A stretch of DNA of 64,000 nt, from NCBI RefSeq assembly GCF_001428485.1, contig NZ_LMHS01000003.1, forward strand, positions 372,001-436,000, read 5' to 3'. Source of the DNA: Microbacterium sp. Root180 (GTDB lineage: Bacteria > Actinomycetota > Actinomycetes > Actinomycetales > Microbacteriaceae). The notes under the pieces are model-generated. The model ran no database searches and was not told where the DNA came from. It saw only the letters and a program-made list of their open reading frames with translations. Of this stretch, positions 29,998 through 38,360 are shown piece by piece. The position numbers and the translations under genes were made by a program. Each line of letters starts with the position of its first letter. Position 1 is the stretch's first letter.

Positions 29998-32424
29998 TCA
30001 GCCGACCGAGACGAGGCTGCTCCAGCCGCTTCCGATGACGGTCGATCCGAGCCAGCCGCCGCGGCCGTCGCCGCGGTAGAGGTGGAGCCTTCCGTCCGCG
30101 CCGCGGCCGATCACATCCGTCCCGCCGCTGCCGTCGAAGTTCCCCGGGCTGAAGAGGGCCGTCATGCCCTGCCATCCGGTGCCGATCGAGCGCGCGGCCT
30201 GCCAGTCGCCCTGGCCGTCGGTGGGGTACACCATCAGCGCGCCCGTGGCCGTCCGCGCCATCACGTCGACCCTCCCGTCCCCGGTGAAATCTCCCACGCC
30301 GAAGATCGCGGTCATCCCCGTCCAGCGGGCGCCGATCACCTCACCGGTGCCGGCGAGGAAGCCTCCCGCGCCGTTGCCTCGGTAGAGCCTCAGGTTCCCC
30401 TCGGCATCGCGCGCGATGATGTCGACCCGGCGATCGCCGTTGAAGTCGATGCTCCCCGAGGCCAAAGTCATGTTGGCCCACCCCGCTCCGATCGCCGTGC
30501 CCGCGGCGAAGGTCGAATCGGCCTTCCCGGCGAGGACGGACAGCTGGCCGCCGGCCGAGATGTGTCCGAGATCGGGGAGCCCGTCCCCGGTGAAGTCGCC
30601 GAGGGGGAAGAGACGCCCCTGCGCATCCGGGAGCTGCGCCGCATGCTGGGTGCCCAGCCAGCCGCCCGACCCGCTCCCCCGGTACACCGTGACCGCACCA
30701 GAGGCCGACAGCGCGACGACATCGCGGCGCCGGTCGCCGTCGACGTCGCCGGCTCCGGCGGGAAGAGCCCGCAGGCGCCCGGCTACCGGCCCGGCGCCGG
30801 CAAGACCGAATCCCGACCAGCCGTTGCCCAGCTTGCCCGCGCCGACGAGGCCGCCTTTGGATGAGAGGTATCCCCACAAACCGCCGGATGCGTCCCGAGC
30901 CAGAATGTCCCCGAGTCGATCGCCGTTCAGGTCGCCGGCGCTGATGATGGCGGTCATCCCCGCCCATCCCGCGCCGAGGACGACCACCCGGCCGAACGCG
31001 CCGCGGCCGTCGCCCGGATAGAGGCGGAGGCGGCCGTCGGCACCGCGTGCGACGACGTCGGCGCGACCGTCGCCGTTCACGTCTCCCGCTCCGACGAGCG
31101 CGGTGATCGAGCCCCAACCGGAGCCGACGGTCTTCGGTGCGCGGAATCCTCCGGCGTCATTGCCCGACCACAGCTCCAGGGCGCCGGCAGAGGTCGTGAG
31201 CAGGATGTCCGGAACGGCGTCGCCGTCGAAGTCGTGCGCCGCCGTGATCAGCTCGGCGTGGGACCAGCTGGCGGGGAGCCGTCGCGGATCCGACAGAGCC
31301 ACTCCGGCTTCGCCCGGGTAGAGCGAGACCTCGCCGGCGGCGGTGACCACCAGGACGTCGCGGAAGCCGTCGCCGTCCAGGTCACCGGCCCCGACCACGC
31401 GACTGCCGGCGGCGAGTCCCTTCGCCAGGCTCACCCGCTGGTACCAGGAGCCCAACCCCTTCATCGGGTACGCCCAGAGCTCGCCGGCCGTGTCGGTGGC
31501 CATGACGTGCGCGATCTGGTCGATGGAGGCGACGGAGACATGCTGGGTCGACCCGAACCAGTCGGTGAAGTAGTTGTAGAAGTTGCGGTTGCCGTAGGAC
31601 GAGCAGCTGTCGCCTTCGCCGTACCCGGCGCGCAGCGCTGCCGGGTTCGGGCGGTACGGGGTGAAGTAGTAGAGGTTCGCCGTCGCCTGGTTCTCGATGT
31701 ACACCGAGGAGGATCCGCAGTCCCGATTCGGGTGATAGAGGATGCTCCAGGTCCTGCCGGGGGCGTACCAGGTGAAGAAGGCGCTGGTGCCGGGCGGATT
31801 GGCATAGCGCTTCAGCTGCCACGCGGCGCCGAAGACCTGATTGAAGAAGCCGTAGTAACGCGTGTCGCAGGCTGCGGTGTCCGGGCATCCCTGCCCCATC
31901 GCGGCGCGATAGTTGTAGCTCGAGGGCGCCGTCGTGGTGACCAGCCCCTGCTCCTTCTGGAGCATCACGATGAGGACGCGCGGGTTGATGCCGCAGGCCT
32001 GTGCGACCTTGAAGATGATGCGGGCGGCGCGTTCGCGAGACCCCCCCGAGTACGCGCCGCACATCGCGTCGGCGGTCGTCGCGCGGGTCGTGTCGGAGTA
32101 GTCCTTCAGGCAGACGTAGCCCGAGCGGCACGTGGTGACCTTGGATTCGAGGAAGCTCTGGATCTGGGCTTCGCCCATCGCGTCTCGGTTGAAGAAGACG
32201 GCATCGCTGATGATGTTCCCCGGGCGAAAAGCCGAGAGGTCGGCCGTGTGGACGATCCCCGTGTCGATGCGCGAACTCACCACGCTCCCGGCAGCCGGAG
32301 ACGGCGCCGCAGATGCCGCTGCGGCCGGGACGACGAGCGCCACCGTCAGCGCGGCGACGAGGGTGAGGACCGCCGTACGCCTGGTGAAACGCCTGCGCGC
32401 ATGCCGATCTCTCGCCCACGCCAT
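29998..32424 (-). CDS. Secreted hydrolase-like protein with a long FG-GAP repeat region
   Basis: An 808-residue exported protein. Residues 1-40 are a signal peptide with a twin-basic start and an alanine-rich end. About 50-290 form a conserved actinobacterial domain with several cysteine pairs; INPRVLIVMLQKEQGLV carries a glutamate in a setting like that of lysozyme-fold enzymes, so a peptidoglycan-lytic activity is possible but unproven. About 300-808 are many FG-GAP/VCBS repeats (GDLDGDGFRDVL, GDVNGDGRADVV, GDFTGDGRVDVMAR), enough for a beta-propeller, closely like those of the CAP protein at 8705-9931. ATG 32424 is chosen because the signal peptide follows; the longer start at 32481 overlaps a TATGAT promoter-like box. 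Confidence 0.85.
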   Translation of the reverse strand: MAWARDRHARRRFTRRTAVLTLVAALTVALVVPAAAASAAPSPAAGSVVSSRIDTGIVHTADLSAFRPGNIISDAVFFNRDAMGEAQIQSFLESKVTTCRSGYVCLKDYSDTTRATTADAMCGAYSGGSRERAARIIFKVAQACGINPRVLIVMLQKEQGLVTTTAPSSYNYRAAMGQGCPDTAACDTRYYGFFNQVFGAAWQLKRYANPPGTSAFFTWYAPGRTWSILYHPNRDCGSSSVYIENQATANLYYFTPYRPNPAALRAGYGEGDSCSSYGNRNFYNYFTDWFGSTQHVSVASIDQIAHVMATDTAGELWAYPMKGLGSWYQRVSLAKGLAAGSRVVGAGDLDGDGFRDVLVVTAAGEVSLYPGEAGVALSDPRRLPASWSHAELITAAHDFDGDAVPDILLTTSAGALELWSGNDAGGFRAPKTVGSGWGSITALVGAGDVNGDGRADVVARGADGRLRLYPGDGRGAFGRVVVLGAGWAGMTAIISAGDLNGDRLGDILARDASGGLWGYLSSKGGLVGAGKLGNGWSGFGLAGAGPVAGRLRALPAGAGDVDGDRRRDVVALSASGAVTVYRGSGSGGWLGTQHAAQLPDAQGRLFPLGDFTGDGLPDLGHISAGGQLSVLAGKADSTFAAGTAIGAGWANMTLASGSIDFNGDRRVDIIARDAEGNLRLYRGNGAGGFLAGTGEVIGARWTGMTAIFGVGDFTGDGRVDVMARTATGALMVYPTDGQGDWQAARSIGTGWQGMTALFSPGNFDGSGGTDVIGRGADGRLHLYRGDGRGGWLGSTVIGSGWSSLVSVG

Positions 32425-32520
32425 GTGAACAGTGTGACCGAAGTGACGAATGATCACAACAATAAGCGGAACGCCAATCATAGATACGCCGTTCCCATAC
32501 AGTTCGAAGACCCTTCCCCA

Positions 32521-33642
32521 TCACAGTTCGGCATGGAGCAGCCAGATCTTGTCCGCCGCCTCGCGCCACGAGAAGGACCGTCCGCGGTCGCCGGACAGCA
32601 CCGCCAGCCGATCGGCGGCGTCGGTCGTCGCGAGGGCCGTGCTCAGCGCGGCACCGAGGCCTTCAGCCAGGGACGTGTCATCGGCCCCTTCGACCAGTTC
32701 ACCCCCGTCGAAGATGACTTCGCCATGGACGTCGGATGCCGCGGCGATGACCGGGACGCCGAGCGTCAGCGCGTCCACCACCCGCCAGGGGAAGGCACTG
32801 CGCCGGCTCGGAGCGAGGAACGCGACCGCTGCGCCGAAGACAGCGGCGCGGTCGGCGGCCTCGAGGGCGCCGCGAACGTGAAGCCGATGCTCCGGCACTC
32901 CCGCCGCGGCGGCGAGGTCGGCGATGGCCGGCTCGTGGCCGTCCTCGACGTCGATCACGACGATCGGGAGGTCGACATCCGACCGCGCGATGGCCGCGAA
33001 GCCCGTCCCGAGCGCATCCGACGCCACCGGACCCCCGGCCAGGAGCACGAAGCCCTCCGGGAGATCGAGCCCGCGTCGTCGGCCGACCTCGTCGGTCGGG
33101 ACCGTGAATCCCAGCGGCGCGGCGCCGGCGATCACGCGCACGCGGTCGCCGACACGCGCGATGCCCCCGAGGCGCTCGGCGAGGGAGTGAGTGGGCACCA
33201 CGACCGCGTCGGCGTGCTTGACCGCGCGCTTGAGCATGGCCTTGTGCCAGGCGACGGCAGCCCGCGGCAGGTCGGCGGGCGACTCCCACGGGCGCAGGTC
33301 CCAGATCGTGACGACCGTCTGGTCGTTGTCGTGCACCCGATCGTGCTTCACGAGCGGCGCCAGCAGCGTCGGGGAGTGAATCATCCCGCCCCCGATGCCC
33401 GTTCCCACGCCCAGCTGCAGTGCGGCGGCGAGCTCGCGGCGCGGGAGCGCGGTGCGCCGCAGCCCGGCGAGCCCGGGGACCTCCGGGTCGCCGTCACCGC
33501 CGGCGGGCGCGATGCCATCGACCTGGCACCCCGAGGGGGCGCCGGCGATCAGCGCACGCGTGAGGTCACGGGATGCCTCAGCGAGCACGGGTTCGGTGGG
33601 GGCGACGAGCTGGTCCAGCACGACGCGGAGGGTGGCGACCAA
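32521..33642 (-). CDS. Glycosyltransferase, GT-B fold
   Basis: A 373-residue probable GT4-like glycosyltransferase. It has ADAVVVPTHSLAERL, VLLAGGPVASDALGTG and a donor-site segment SRRSAFPWRVVDALTLGVPVIA spread over about residues 275-300. The start is TTG at 33642, supported by GGAGG 8 nt upstream and by only a 3-nt gap from the LCP gene. Adjacent position to LCP and the rml cluster suggests a cell-wall polysaccharide role. In M. tuberculosis the rhamnosyltransferase wbbL lies near an LCP gene, but this protein is not clearly WbbL. Confidence 0.8.
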   Translation of the reverse strand: MVATLRVVLDQLVAPTEPVLAEASRDLTRALIAGAPSGCQVDGIAPAGGDGDPEVPGLAGLRRTALPRRELAAALQLGVGTGIGGGMIHSPTLLAPLVKHDRVHDNDQTVVTIWDLRPWESPADLPRAAVAWHKAMLKRAVKHADAVVVPTHSLAERLGGIARVGDRVRVIAGAAPLGFTVPTDEVGRRRGLDLPEGFVLLAGGPVASDALGTGFAAIARSDVDLPIVVIDVEDGHEPAIADLAAAAGVPEHRLHVRGALEAADRAAVFGAAVAFLAPSRRSAFPWRVVDALTLGVPVIAAASDVHGEVIFDGGELVEGADDTSLAEGLGAALSTALATTDAADRLAVLSGDRGRSFSWREAADKIWLLHAEL

Positions 33643-33645
33643 CGC

Positions 33646-35121
33646 TCAGCCCTCCGGAGTCGGGGTGGGCGTGGGCGGGTGCAGGGTCGTGCGGACGAGC
33701 TCGGCGATGTACGCGTAGTCGGGCTCGTACTCGTCGATGCCGCCCTCGGGCGTCAGCTCGATGGTCGTGACGGGCAGCTCCTTCGCCTTGAGCGCCAGAT
33801 CGGCGAGGGTCGGCAGAAGCGATTGCGGCAGGTCGGTCTCGACGATGTCGGCTCCGGCGGCCGCGACGTCCTGGAAGCGGGTCAGCACGGTCTGCGGCGT
33901 GAACTGCGCCAGGATGGCCTGCTGCAGGATGCGCTGACGCTCCATGCGGTCGAAGTCCGAGGTGGTGTAGCGCGAGCGGGCGTACCACTGCGCGGTGTCG
34001 CCGCTCATGTGCTGCTCGCCCGCCTCGATCCAGCCGATCGCCCACTCCTCGGCCGGCTGCCCTTCGTACGCGGGACCGCCGCCCTTCGGCAGGCGCTCGG
34101 CGACCGTGATGTCGACGCCGCCCAGCGCGTCAATGAGCGAGGCGAAGCCGTGCATGTCGACGAAGACGTAGTAGGGGATCTCGATGCCGAGGATGCCCTC
34201 GGCTGCATCCTTCGTCGCCTCGATGGCCGGAGCGGACGAGTTGGCGGTCGCGTCGGGATAGAGCGTGTCACCGTCCTGGCACACCTCCACCTCGGTGCGC
34301 AGCTGGTTGATGCCGCTTCCCCACCCGCACGACGCGTCAGCGTGACCTTCGTGGCCGTTCGGGTAGCGGTCCTGCATCGGACCTTCGGCGAACGGAAAGT
34401 GGGGCATGTCGCGGGGGATGCCGGTGATCGTGGTCGCGCCCGTCTCGGCGTTGACCGAGACCACCGAGATGCTGTCGAATCGCATCGAGTCGCGTCCCTC
34501 GCCGCTGTCGGCACCCAGCAGGAGGATGTTGTAGTACCCGTCCGACGGCGGCACAGCCGGACCCGTCGCTTCGAAGATCGATCCGAGGGTCTCCCTGGCC
34601 GTGCCGACGGCGCTCGATGCATAGGCCGCGGATCCGCTCGCCATGAAGAGGAGGGCGACTGCGACGGCGGCGATGCCGAATCGCGCGCCGGTGCCGGTCC
34701 TGACCAGCCGAACGAGACGCAGCGTGTCGATCGTGAGCACGACCCAGAGGATCGCGTACGCGAGCAGGACCCCCTGGATGAGGAGGAGCGGGAGCGGCCG
34801 GAGCAGCCCGAGCCACGACGGCAGCCACGCGCCGGTGACGACGCTCAGTCCCGCGGTGGGGGCGAGCAGAGCGAAGAGGAGCGTGAGCACGACGCACACC
34901 CACAGGACGATGGTCGAGGCGAGGCCGACCTTGCCCAGGCGGCGATTCCCCGCGACCGCCTGCGCCGATCCGGGCACGAGGAAATTGAGTGCGACGAGCC
35001 ACCAGCCGCGGCGCGTCATCATCGCGCGGGACGAGGAATCCGGATGCCGCAGCGGACGCTCCTCGACGACACGGCCCCCTCGCGGAGCCGCGGTGATCCG
35101 GGGCGGGCTGGCGACGGTCAC
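33646..35121 (-). CDS. LytR-CpsA-Psr (LCP) family glycopolymer ligase
   Basis: Transfers lipid-linked anionic or neutral glycopolymers to peptidoglycan at the outer membrane face. The 491-residue protein has a cytosolic basic start, four hydrophobic segments (about residues 40-160; more than the single helix usual in LCP proteins), then the extracellular LCP domain (about 195-465) with [30 protein letters not shown] and [24 protein letters not shown], containing the conserved Arg/Asp residues. A proline/threonine tail ends it. The GTG start overlaps the purE stop. Context suggests it attaches the polymer made by this locus. Confidence 0.93.
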   Translation of the reverse strand: MTVASPPRITAAPRGGRVVEERPLRHPDSSSRAMMTRRGWWLVALNFLVPGSAQAVAGNRRLGKVGLASTIVLWVCVVLTLLFALLAPTAGLSVVTGAWLPSWLGLLRPLPLLLIQGVLLAYAILWVVLTIDTLRLVRLVRTGTGARFGIAAVAVALLFMASGSAAYASSAVGTARETLGSIFEATGPAVPPSDGYYNILLLGADSGEGRDSMRFDSISVVSVNAETGATTITGIPRDMPHFPFAEGPMQDRYPNGHEGHADASCGWGSGINQLRTEVEVCQDGDTLYPDATANSSAPAIEATKDAAEGILGIEIPYYVFVDMHGFASLIDALGGVDITVAERLPKGGGPAYEGQPAEEWAIGWIEAGEQHMSGDTAQWYARSRYTTSDFDRMERQRILQQAILAQFTPQTVLTRFQDVAAAGADIVETDLPQSLLPTLADLALKAKELPVTTIELTPEGGIDEYEPDYAYIAELVRTTLHPPTPTPTPEG

Positions 35122-35633
35122 AGGGAGTCCTTGAGCCGCCGGTTCTTCTCCTCGACCTGCGACTCGAGGTCGCGCGCGTAGGCCTCGATCCGCTCGGCCA
35201 GCGCGGGGTCCGACGTGCCCAGGATGCGGGCGGCGAGCAGTCCGGCGTTCTTCGCGCCGTTGATCGACACGGTCGCGACCGGTATGCCGGCGGGCATCTG
35301 CACGATGCTGAGCAGCGAGTCCAGTCCGTCGAGCGTGGAGAGCTGAACGGGGACGCCGATCACCGGGAGAGCGGTGACCGAGGCCAGCATGCCGGGCAGG
35401 TGGGCGGCGCCGCCCGCGCCCGCGATAACGGTGCGGAGGCCGCGGCCACGCGCCTCGCGCCCGTAGCGCATCAGCTTGTCGGGCGTGCGATGCGCCGAGA
35501 CGACCTCGACCTCGTGGGGGATGCCGAAGTCGCTGAGGACCTGCGAGGCGTCGCTCATGACCCGCCAGTCCGAGTCGGAGCCCATCACGACACCGACCAG
35601 AGGCGCGTCAGAGGAATGCAGTGGCCGGGTCAC
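35118..35633 (-). CDS. purE: N5-carboxyaminoimidazole ribonucleotide mutase
   Basis: Purine synthesis: converts N5-CAIR to CAIR. The 171-residue product has [13 protein letters not shown], the SAHRTPDKL motif with the catalytic His, and [11 protein letters not shown], all diagnostic of PurE class I. The GTG start is preceded by a TAGCCT box at 6 nt, so a leaderless message is likely. Its partner purK is 79 nt upstream on the same strand, and the LCP gene downstream is coupled by a 4-nt overlap. Confidence 0.97.
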   Translation of the reverse strand: MTRPLHSSDAPLVGVVMGSDSDWRVMSDASQVLSDFGIPHEVEVVSAHRTPDKLMRYGREARGRGLRTVIAGAGGAAHLPGMLASVTALPVIGVPVQLSTLDGLDSLLSIVQMPAGIPVATVSINGAKNAGLLAARILGTSDPALAERIEAYARDLESQVEEKNRRLKDSL

Positions 35634-35639
35634 TCGACC

Positions 35640-35645
35640 AGGCTA
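35640..35645 (-). promoter_or_regulatory. -10 box of a leaderless promoter for purE
   Basis: Minus-strand TAGCCT, 6 nt before the purE GTG at 35633. It implies that purE and the LCP/GT genes after it can be transcribed separately from purK. Confidence 0.5.
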
Positions 35646-35712
35646 GGGCGCGAGCCTGGAAGATCCCCGCAACGGCGCGGCCCGGCATCCGATTTCCGCG
35701 TCGCCGGCGGTG

Positions 35713-36849
35713 TCAGTCCAGGAAGACGGATGCCGCCGCCCTGGCGCGATACGCGACGTCGTCCAGGTCGTCCCCCGCCACCGTGACGTGACCGACCTTG
35801 CGGCCGGGACGGGGCGCCTTGCCGTAGGTATGCACCTTCGCGTCGGGGTGCTCGGCCATCGCCGCCGCGAAACGCGCGTCCAGTCCGCCCTCCGCGGGGC
35901 CGCCGAGGATGTTGATCATGACCGACCACGGCTCGCGTGAGGCGGCATCACCCAGCGGCAGGTCCAGGACGGCGCGCAGGTGCTGCTCGAACTGGCTCGT
36001 GACGGCGCCGTCCTGCGTCCAGTGGCCGCTGTTGTGCGGGCGCATGGCCAGCTCGTTCACCAGGAGCCGCTCGTCCGTCGTCTCGAAGAGCTCGACCGCC
36101 AGCATCCCGGTCACCTCGAGCCCCTGGGCGATCGCGACGCCGATCTCCGCGGCGACCTCGCGCAGCCGGTCGCCCGCGTGCGGCGCGGGCGCGATCACCT
36201 CGGCGCAGACGCCACCGCGCTGCACCGTCTCCACGACGGGATAGACGGCGACGTCGCCGGAGGGTCGGCGCGCCACCTGCTGTGCGAGTTCGCGCGAGAA
36301 GTCGACGAGCTCCTCGACGAGGAGCGCACCGCCGCGGGCGTCTTCCGCGAGCGTCGCGAACCAGTCGTCGGCCTCGGTGGCCGCGCTCACGACGCGGACG
36401 CCTTTCCCGTCGTACCCGCCGCGAGGCGTCTTCACGACAGCGCGGCCGCCGTGGTCGTCGAGGAAGGCCTGCAGCTCCTCGGCCGTGGTGACGGCCGCCC
36501 AGTCGGGCTGCGGCATTCCGAGCTCCGCAAGGCGGGCCCGCATCACGAGCTTGTCCTGGGCGAAGCGGAGCGCATCCGGCCCCGGATGCACCCGCACACC
36601 GGCCTGCACGAGCACCGAGAGGACGTCCTGCGGCACGTGCTCATGGTCGAACGTCACGACGTCCACCTCGCGGGCGAAGGCGAGCACCGTATCGGCGTCG
36701 CGGTAGTCCCCGACGGCGGATGCCGCGAGCGACGCGGCCATGCCCTCCTCCTCGGCCAGCACGCGGAGGTCGACTCCGAGCTCGACCGCGGGGGCGATCA
36801 TCATGCGGGCGAGCTGCCCGCCTCCGACGACTCCGACTCGCAGCGCCAT
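35713..36849 (-). CDS. purK: N5-carboxyaminoimidazole ribonucleotide synthetase
   Basis: ATP-dependent carboxylation of AIR to N5-CAIR, the step before PurE. The 378-residue ATP-grasp protein begins VGVVGGGQLARMM, with KTPRGGYDGKGV (the nucleotide-binding loop) in the middle and ELAMRPHNSGHWT near the ligand site; length is normal. The ATG at 36849 has AAAGGTG about 6 nt upstream; an upstream ATG at 36879 is less likely. The gene order purK, purE matches M. tuberculosis. Confidence 0.97.
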   Translation of the reverse strand: MALRVGVVGGGQLARMMIAPAVELGVDLRVLAEEEGMAASLAASAVGDYRDADTVLAFAREVDVVTFDHEHVPQDVLSVLVQAGVRVHPGPDALRFAQDKLVMRARLAELGMPQPDWAAVTTAEELQAFLDDHGGRAVVKTPRGGYDGKGVRVVSAATEADDWFATLAEDARGGALLVEELVDFSRELAQQVARRPSGDVAVYPVVETVQRGGVCAEVIAPAPHAGDRLREVAAEIGVAIAQGLEVTGMLAVELFETTDERLLVNELAMRPHNSGHWTQDGAVTSQFEQHLRAVLDLPLGDAASREPWSVMINILGGPAEGGLDARFAAAMAEHPDAKVHTYGKAPRPGRKVGHVTVAGDDLDDVAYRARAAASVFLD

Positions 36850-36906
36850 ACCGTCACCTTTCTGCCGACAGTCCATCATCCCGCACGCGCGCGGGCGTGG
36901 TGGGCG

Positions 36907-37476
36907 TCAGGGGGTGCCGGGAAGGGGCGGAGGAGGCGGGAGCGGCGGCTGCGCATCGCGGTGGGCGAGGATCTGGTTGACCTCGACCTGGTCGACGAGC
37001 GCTTCGTGGACGAGTCCGACGCTGGGCACGTTCGCCAGCCGCAGGGGCGGATCGACGCCGTTCGACAGCGTCAGCGTGCCCGCGCCCCACATGCGCTGCA
37101 GGATGCCGCGGCGCGCCTGGATCGTGTACCCCCGCACGTGCGCGAGCTCGCGCCGCCGGGCGACCACGATGCCCGAGCGCTCGATGACGCGGCGGGTCGT
37201 GATCGTGTAGACGTGCGCCGACCAGGCGAGGAACGGCAGCACCACGAGGAGGAACACGACGACGGCGGCGGCCGTGAGCAGCATCCAGTTCTCGAACGGC
37301 GCCGGCAGGTTGCCGTACAGATACCCCGCCGCTCCCGCGACGATGATCAGGACGAGGGCCGACCAGGTGAGCCGCCTCGCGTGACCGCGGAAGCGGGCGA
37401 CGCGCAGCTCGGGCGTCGGCGCCCCGGGGGCCGGGGCCATCGGGCGCCCGCCGCCGTAGCTCATCGGCTGCGTCAT
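36907..37476 (-). CDS. PH-domain (bPH2/YdbS-like) membrane protein
   Basis: A 189-residue protein with a proline-rich start, two transmembrane helices (about residues 37-57 and 65-85) and a bacterial PH-like domain (about 87-165; VYTITTRRVIERSG, ELAHVRGYTIQ, ILQRMWGAGTLTL). A proline-rich tail ends it. The same position, between purK and birA, is occupied by a conserved membrane protein (Rv3278c) in M. tuberculosis. The molecular role is unknown. A CACAAT box is 6 nt before the ATG. Confidence 0.85.
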   Translation of the reverse strand: MTQPMSYGGGRPMAPAPGAPTPELRVARFRGHARRLTWSALVLIIVAGAAGYLYGNLPAPFENWMLLTAAAVVVFLLVVLPFLAWSAHVYTITTRRVIERSGIVVARRRELAHVRGYTIQARRGILQRMWGAGTLTLSNGVDPPLRLANVPSVGLVHEALVDQVEVNQILAHRDAQPPLPPPPPLPGTP

Positions 37477-37541
37477 GCTCCCATTGTGCGGGTCACGGCG
37501 TCGCAGGCGATCGCGCACCGCCGTTGGGCGTCATCCGGTGC

Positions 37542-38339
37542 TCAGCGCACGTGGACGACGTCTCCGGCCGAGACGACACTCTCGTACTCGGACTGCTGCA
37601 CGACCACGAGCCGACCGTCGTCGTCGATGCGCTGTGCGCGGCCCCGCAGCGTCTCGCCGTCCGGGAGCGTCACCGCGACGTCGCTGCCGATCGTCGAGCA
37701 GAGCGCCTCGATCTCGCCTCGCAGGCCGGCCGCCGATGCGCTGCCGCGGGCCGCGATGAGCGCGTCGAGCTGCTCGCCCAGGGCCGTGAGGTAGTCCGCG
37801 ATCAGACGGTCCTCGTCGGCGACGAGTCCGAGGGCCTCGAACGAGGTGGCCGTCTCCACCGGCAGGTCGGCCGCCGTCATCCGCGTGTTCACGCCGGAGC
37901 CGATGACGACGGCATCCGGATGCTCCGGCACGACCTCCGCGAGGATGCCGCAGATCTTCGCGCCGTCGAGCAGGACGTCGTTGGGCCACTTGAGGCGAGC
38001 ATCGTGGCCCGTTCCCTGCACCTGCGCGGCGATCGCCCGGGTCATCGCGGCACCCGCGATGAGCGGGATCCACCCCCGGGAGGCGATCGGGATGCCACCG
38101 ACGCGCACGACGACGGACAGGGCGAGGGCGGTGCCCGGCGGCGTCGTCCAGGTACGGTCGAGCCGGCCCCGCCCGGCGCGCTGATCCGTCGTCAGCAGGA
38201 GGGAGAGGTGCGGCCACTCGTCCGGCGCGTCGATGACATGCGCGACGACGTCGGCATTGGTCGAATCGGTCGACTCGATCACCTGCACGCGTGGTGACAC
38301 GGCGGCGGCCAGCGGGTATCCGTGCTCGGGAAGCGGCAT
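37542..38339 (-). CDS. birA: Biotin--[acetyl-CoA-carboxylase] ligase
   Basis: Makes biotinyl-AMP and attaches biotin to the lysine of the carrier domain of the acyl-CoA carboxylase alpha subunit encoded at 48054. The 265-residue product has the biotin-binding AGRGRLDRTW (residues 55-64), LKWPNDVLLDGAKICGILAE region with the catalytic Lys, and a C-terminal SH3-like domain. There is no N-terminal helix-turn-helix, so it is a class I, non-regulatory ligase. TAGCCT lies 6 nt before the ATG (leaderless). It is in the conserved birA/accD neighbourhood. Confidence 0.95.
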   Translation of the reverse strand: MPLPEHGYPLAAAVSPRVQVIESTDSTNADVVAHVIDAPDEWPHLSLLLTTDQRAGRGRLDRTWTTPPGTALALSVVVRVGGIPIASRGWIPLIAGAAMTRAIAAQVQGTGHDARLKWPNDVLLDGAKICGILAEVVPEHPDAVVIGSGVNTRMTAADLPVETATSFEALGLVADEDRLIADYLTALGEQLDALIAARGSASAAGLRGEIEALCSTIGSDVAVTLPDGETLRGRAQRIDDDGRLVVVQQSEYESVVSAGDVVHVR

Positions 38340-38345
38340 GCTGTC

Positions 38346-38351
38346 AGGCTA
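38346..38351 (-). promoter_or_regulatory. -10 box of a leaderless promoter for birA
   Basis: Minus-strand TAGCCT with a 6-nt spacer before the birA ATG. It lies in the 21-nt gap after the upstream gene's stop, so birA has its own promoter. Confidence 0.5.
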
Positions 38352-38360
38352 CGCGGGTCG

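Noticed and set aside
32425..32481. Earlier start of the 808-residue secreted protein at 32481
   Set aside because: The added segment puts a second hydrophobic stretch before the signal peptide, and its ATG overlaps a TATGAT promoter-like box. The ATG at 32424 leads straight into a normal signal peptide.
31234..35181. 1315-codon plus-strand open reading frame
   Set aside because: It lies over the secreted FG-GAP protein, GT and LCP genes on the other strand. Its composition (Arg, Gly, Asp, His rich) is that of a high-GC shadow frame and it contains no domain.
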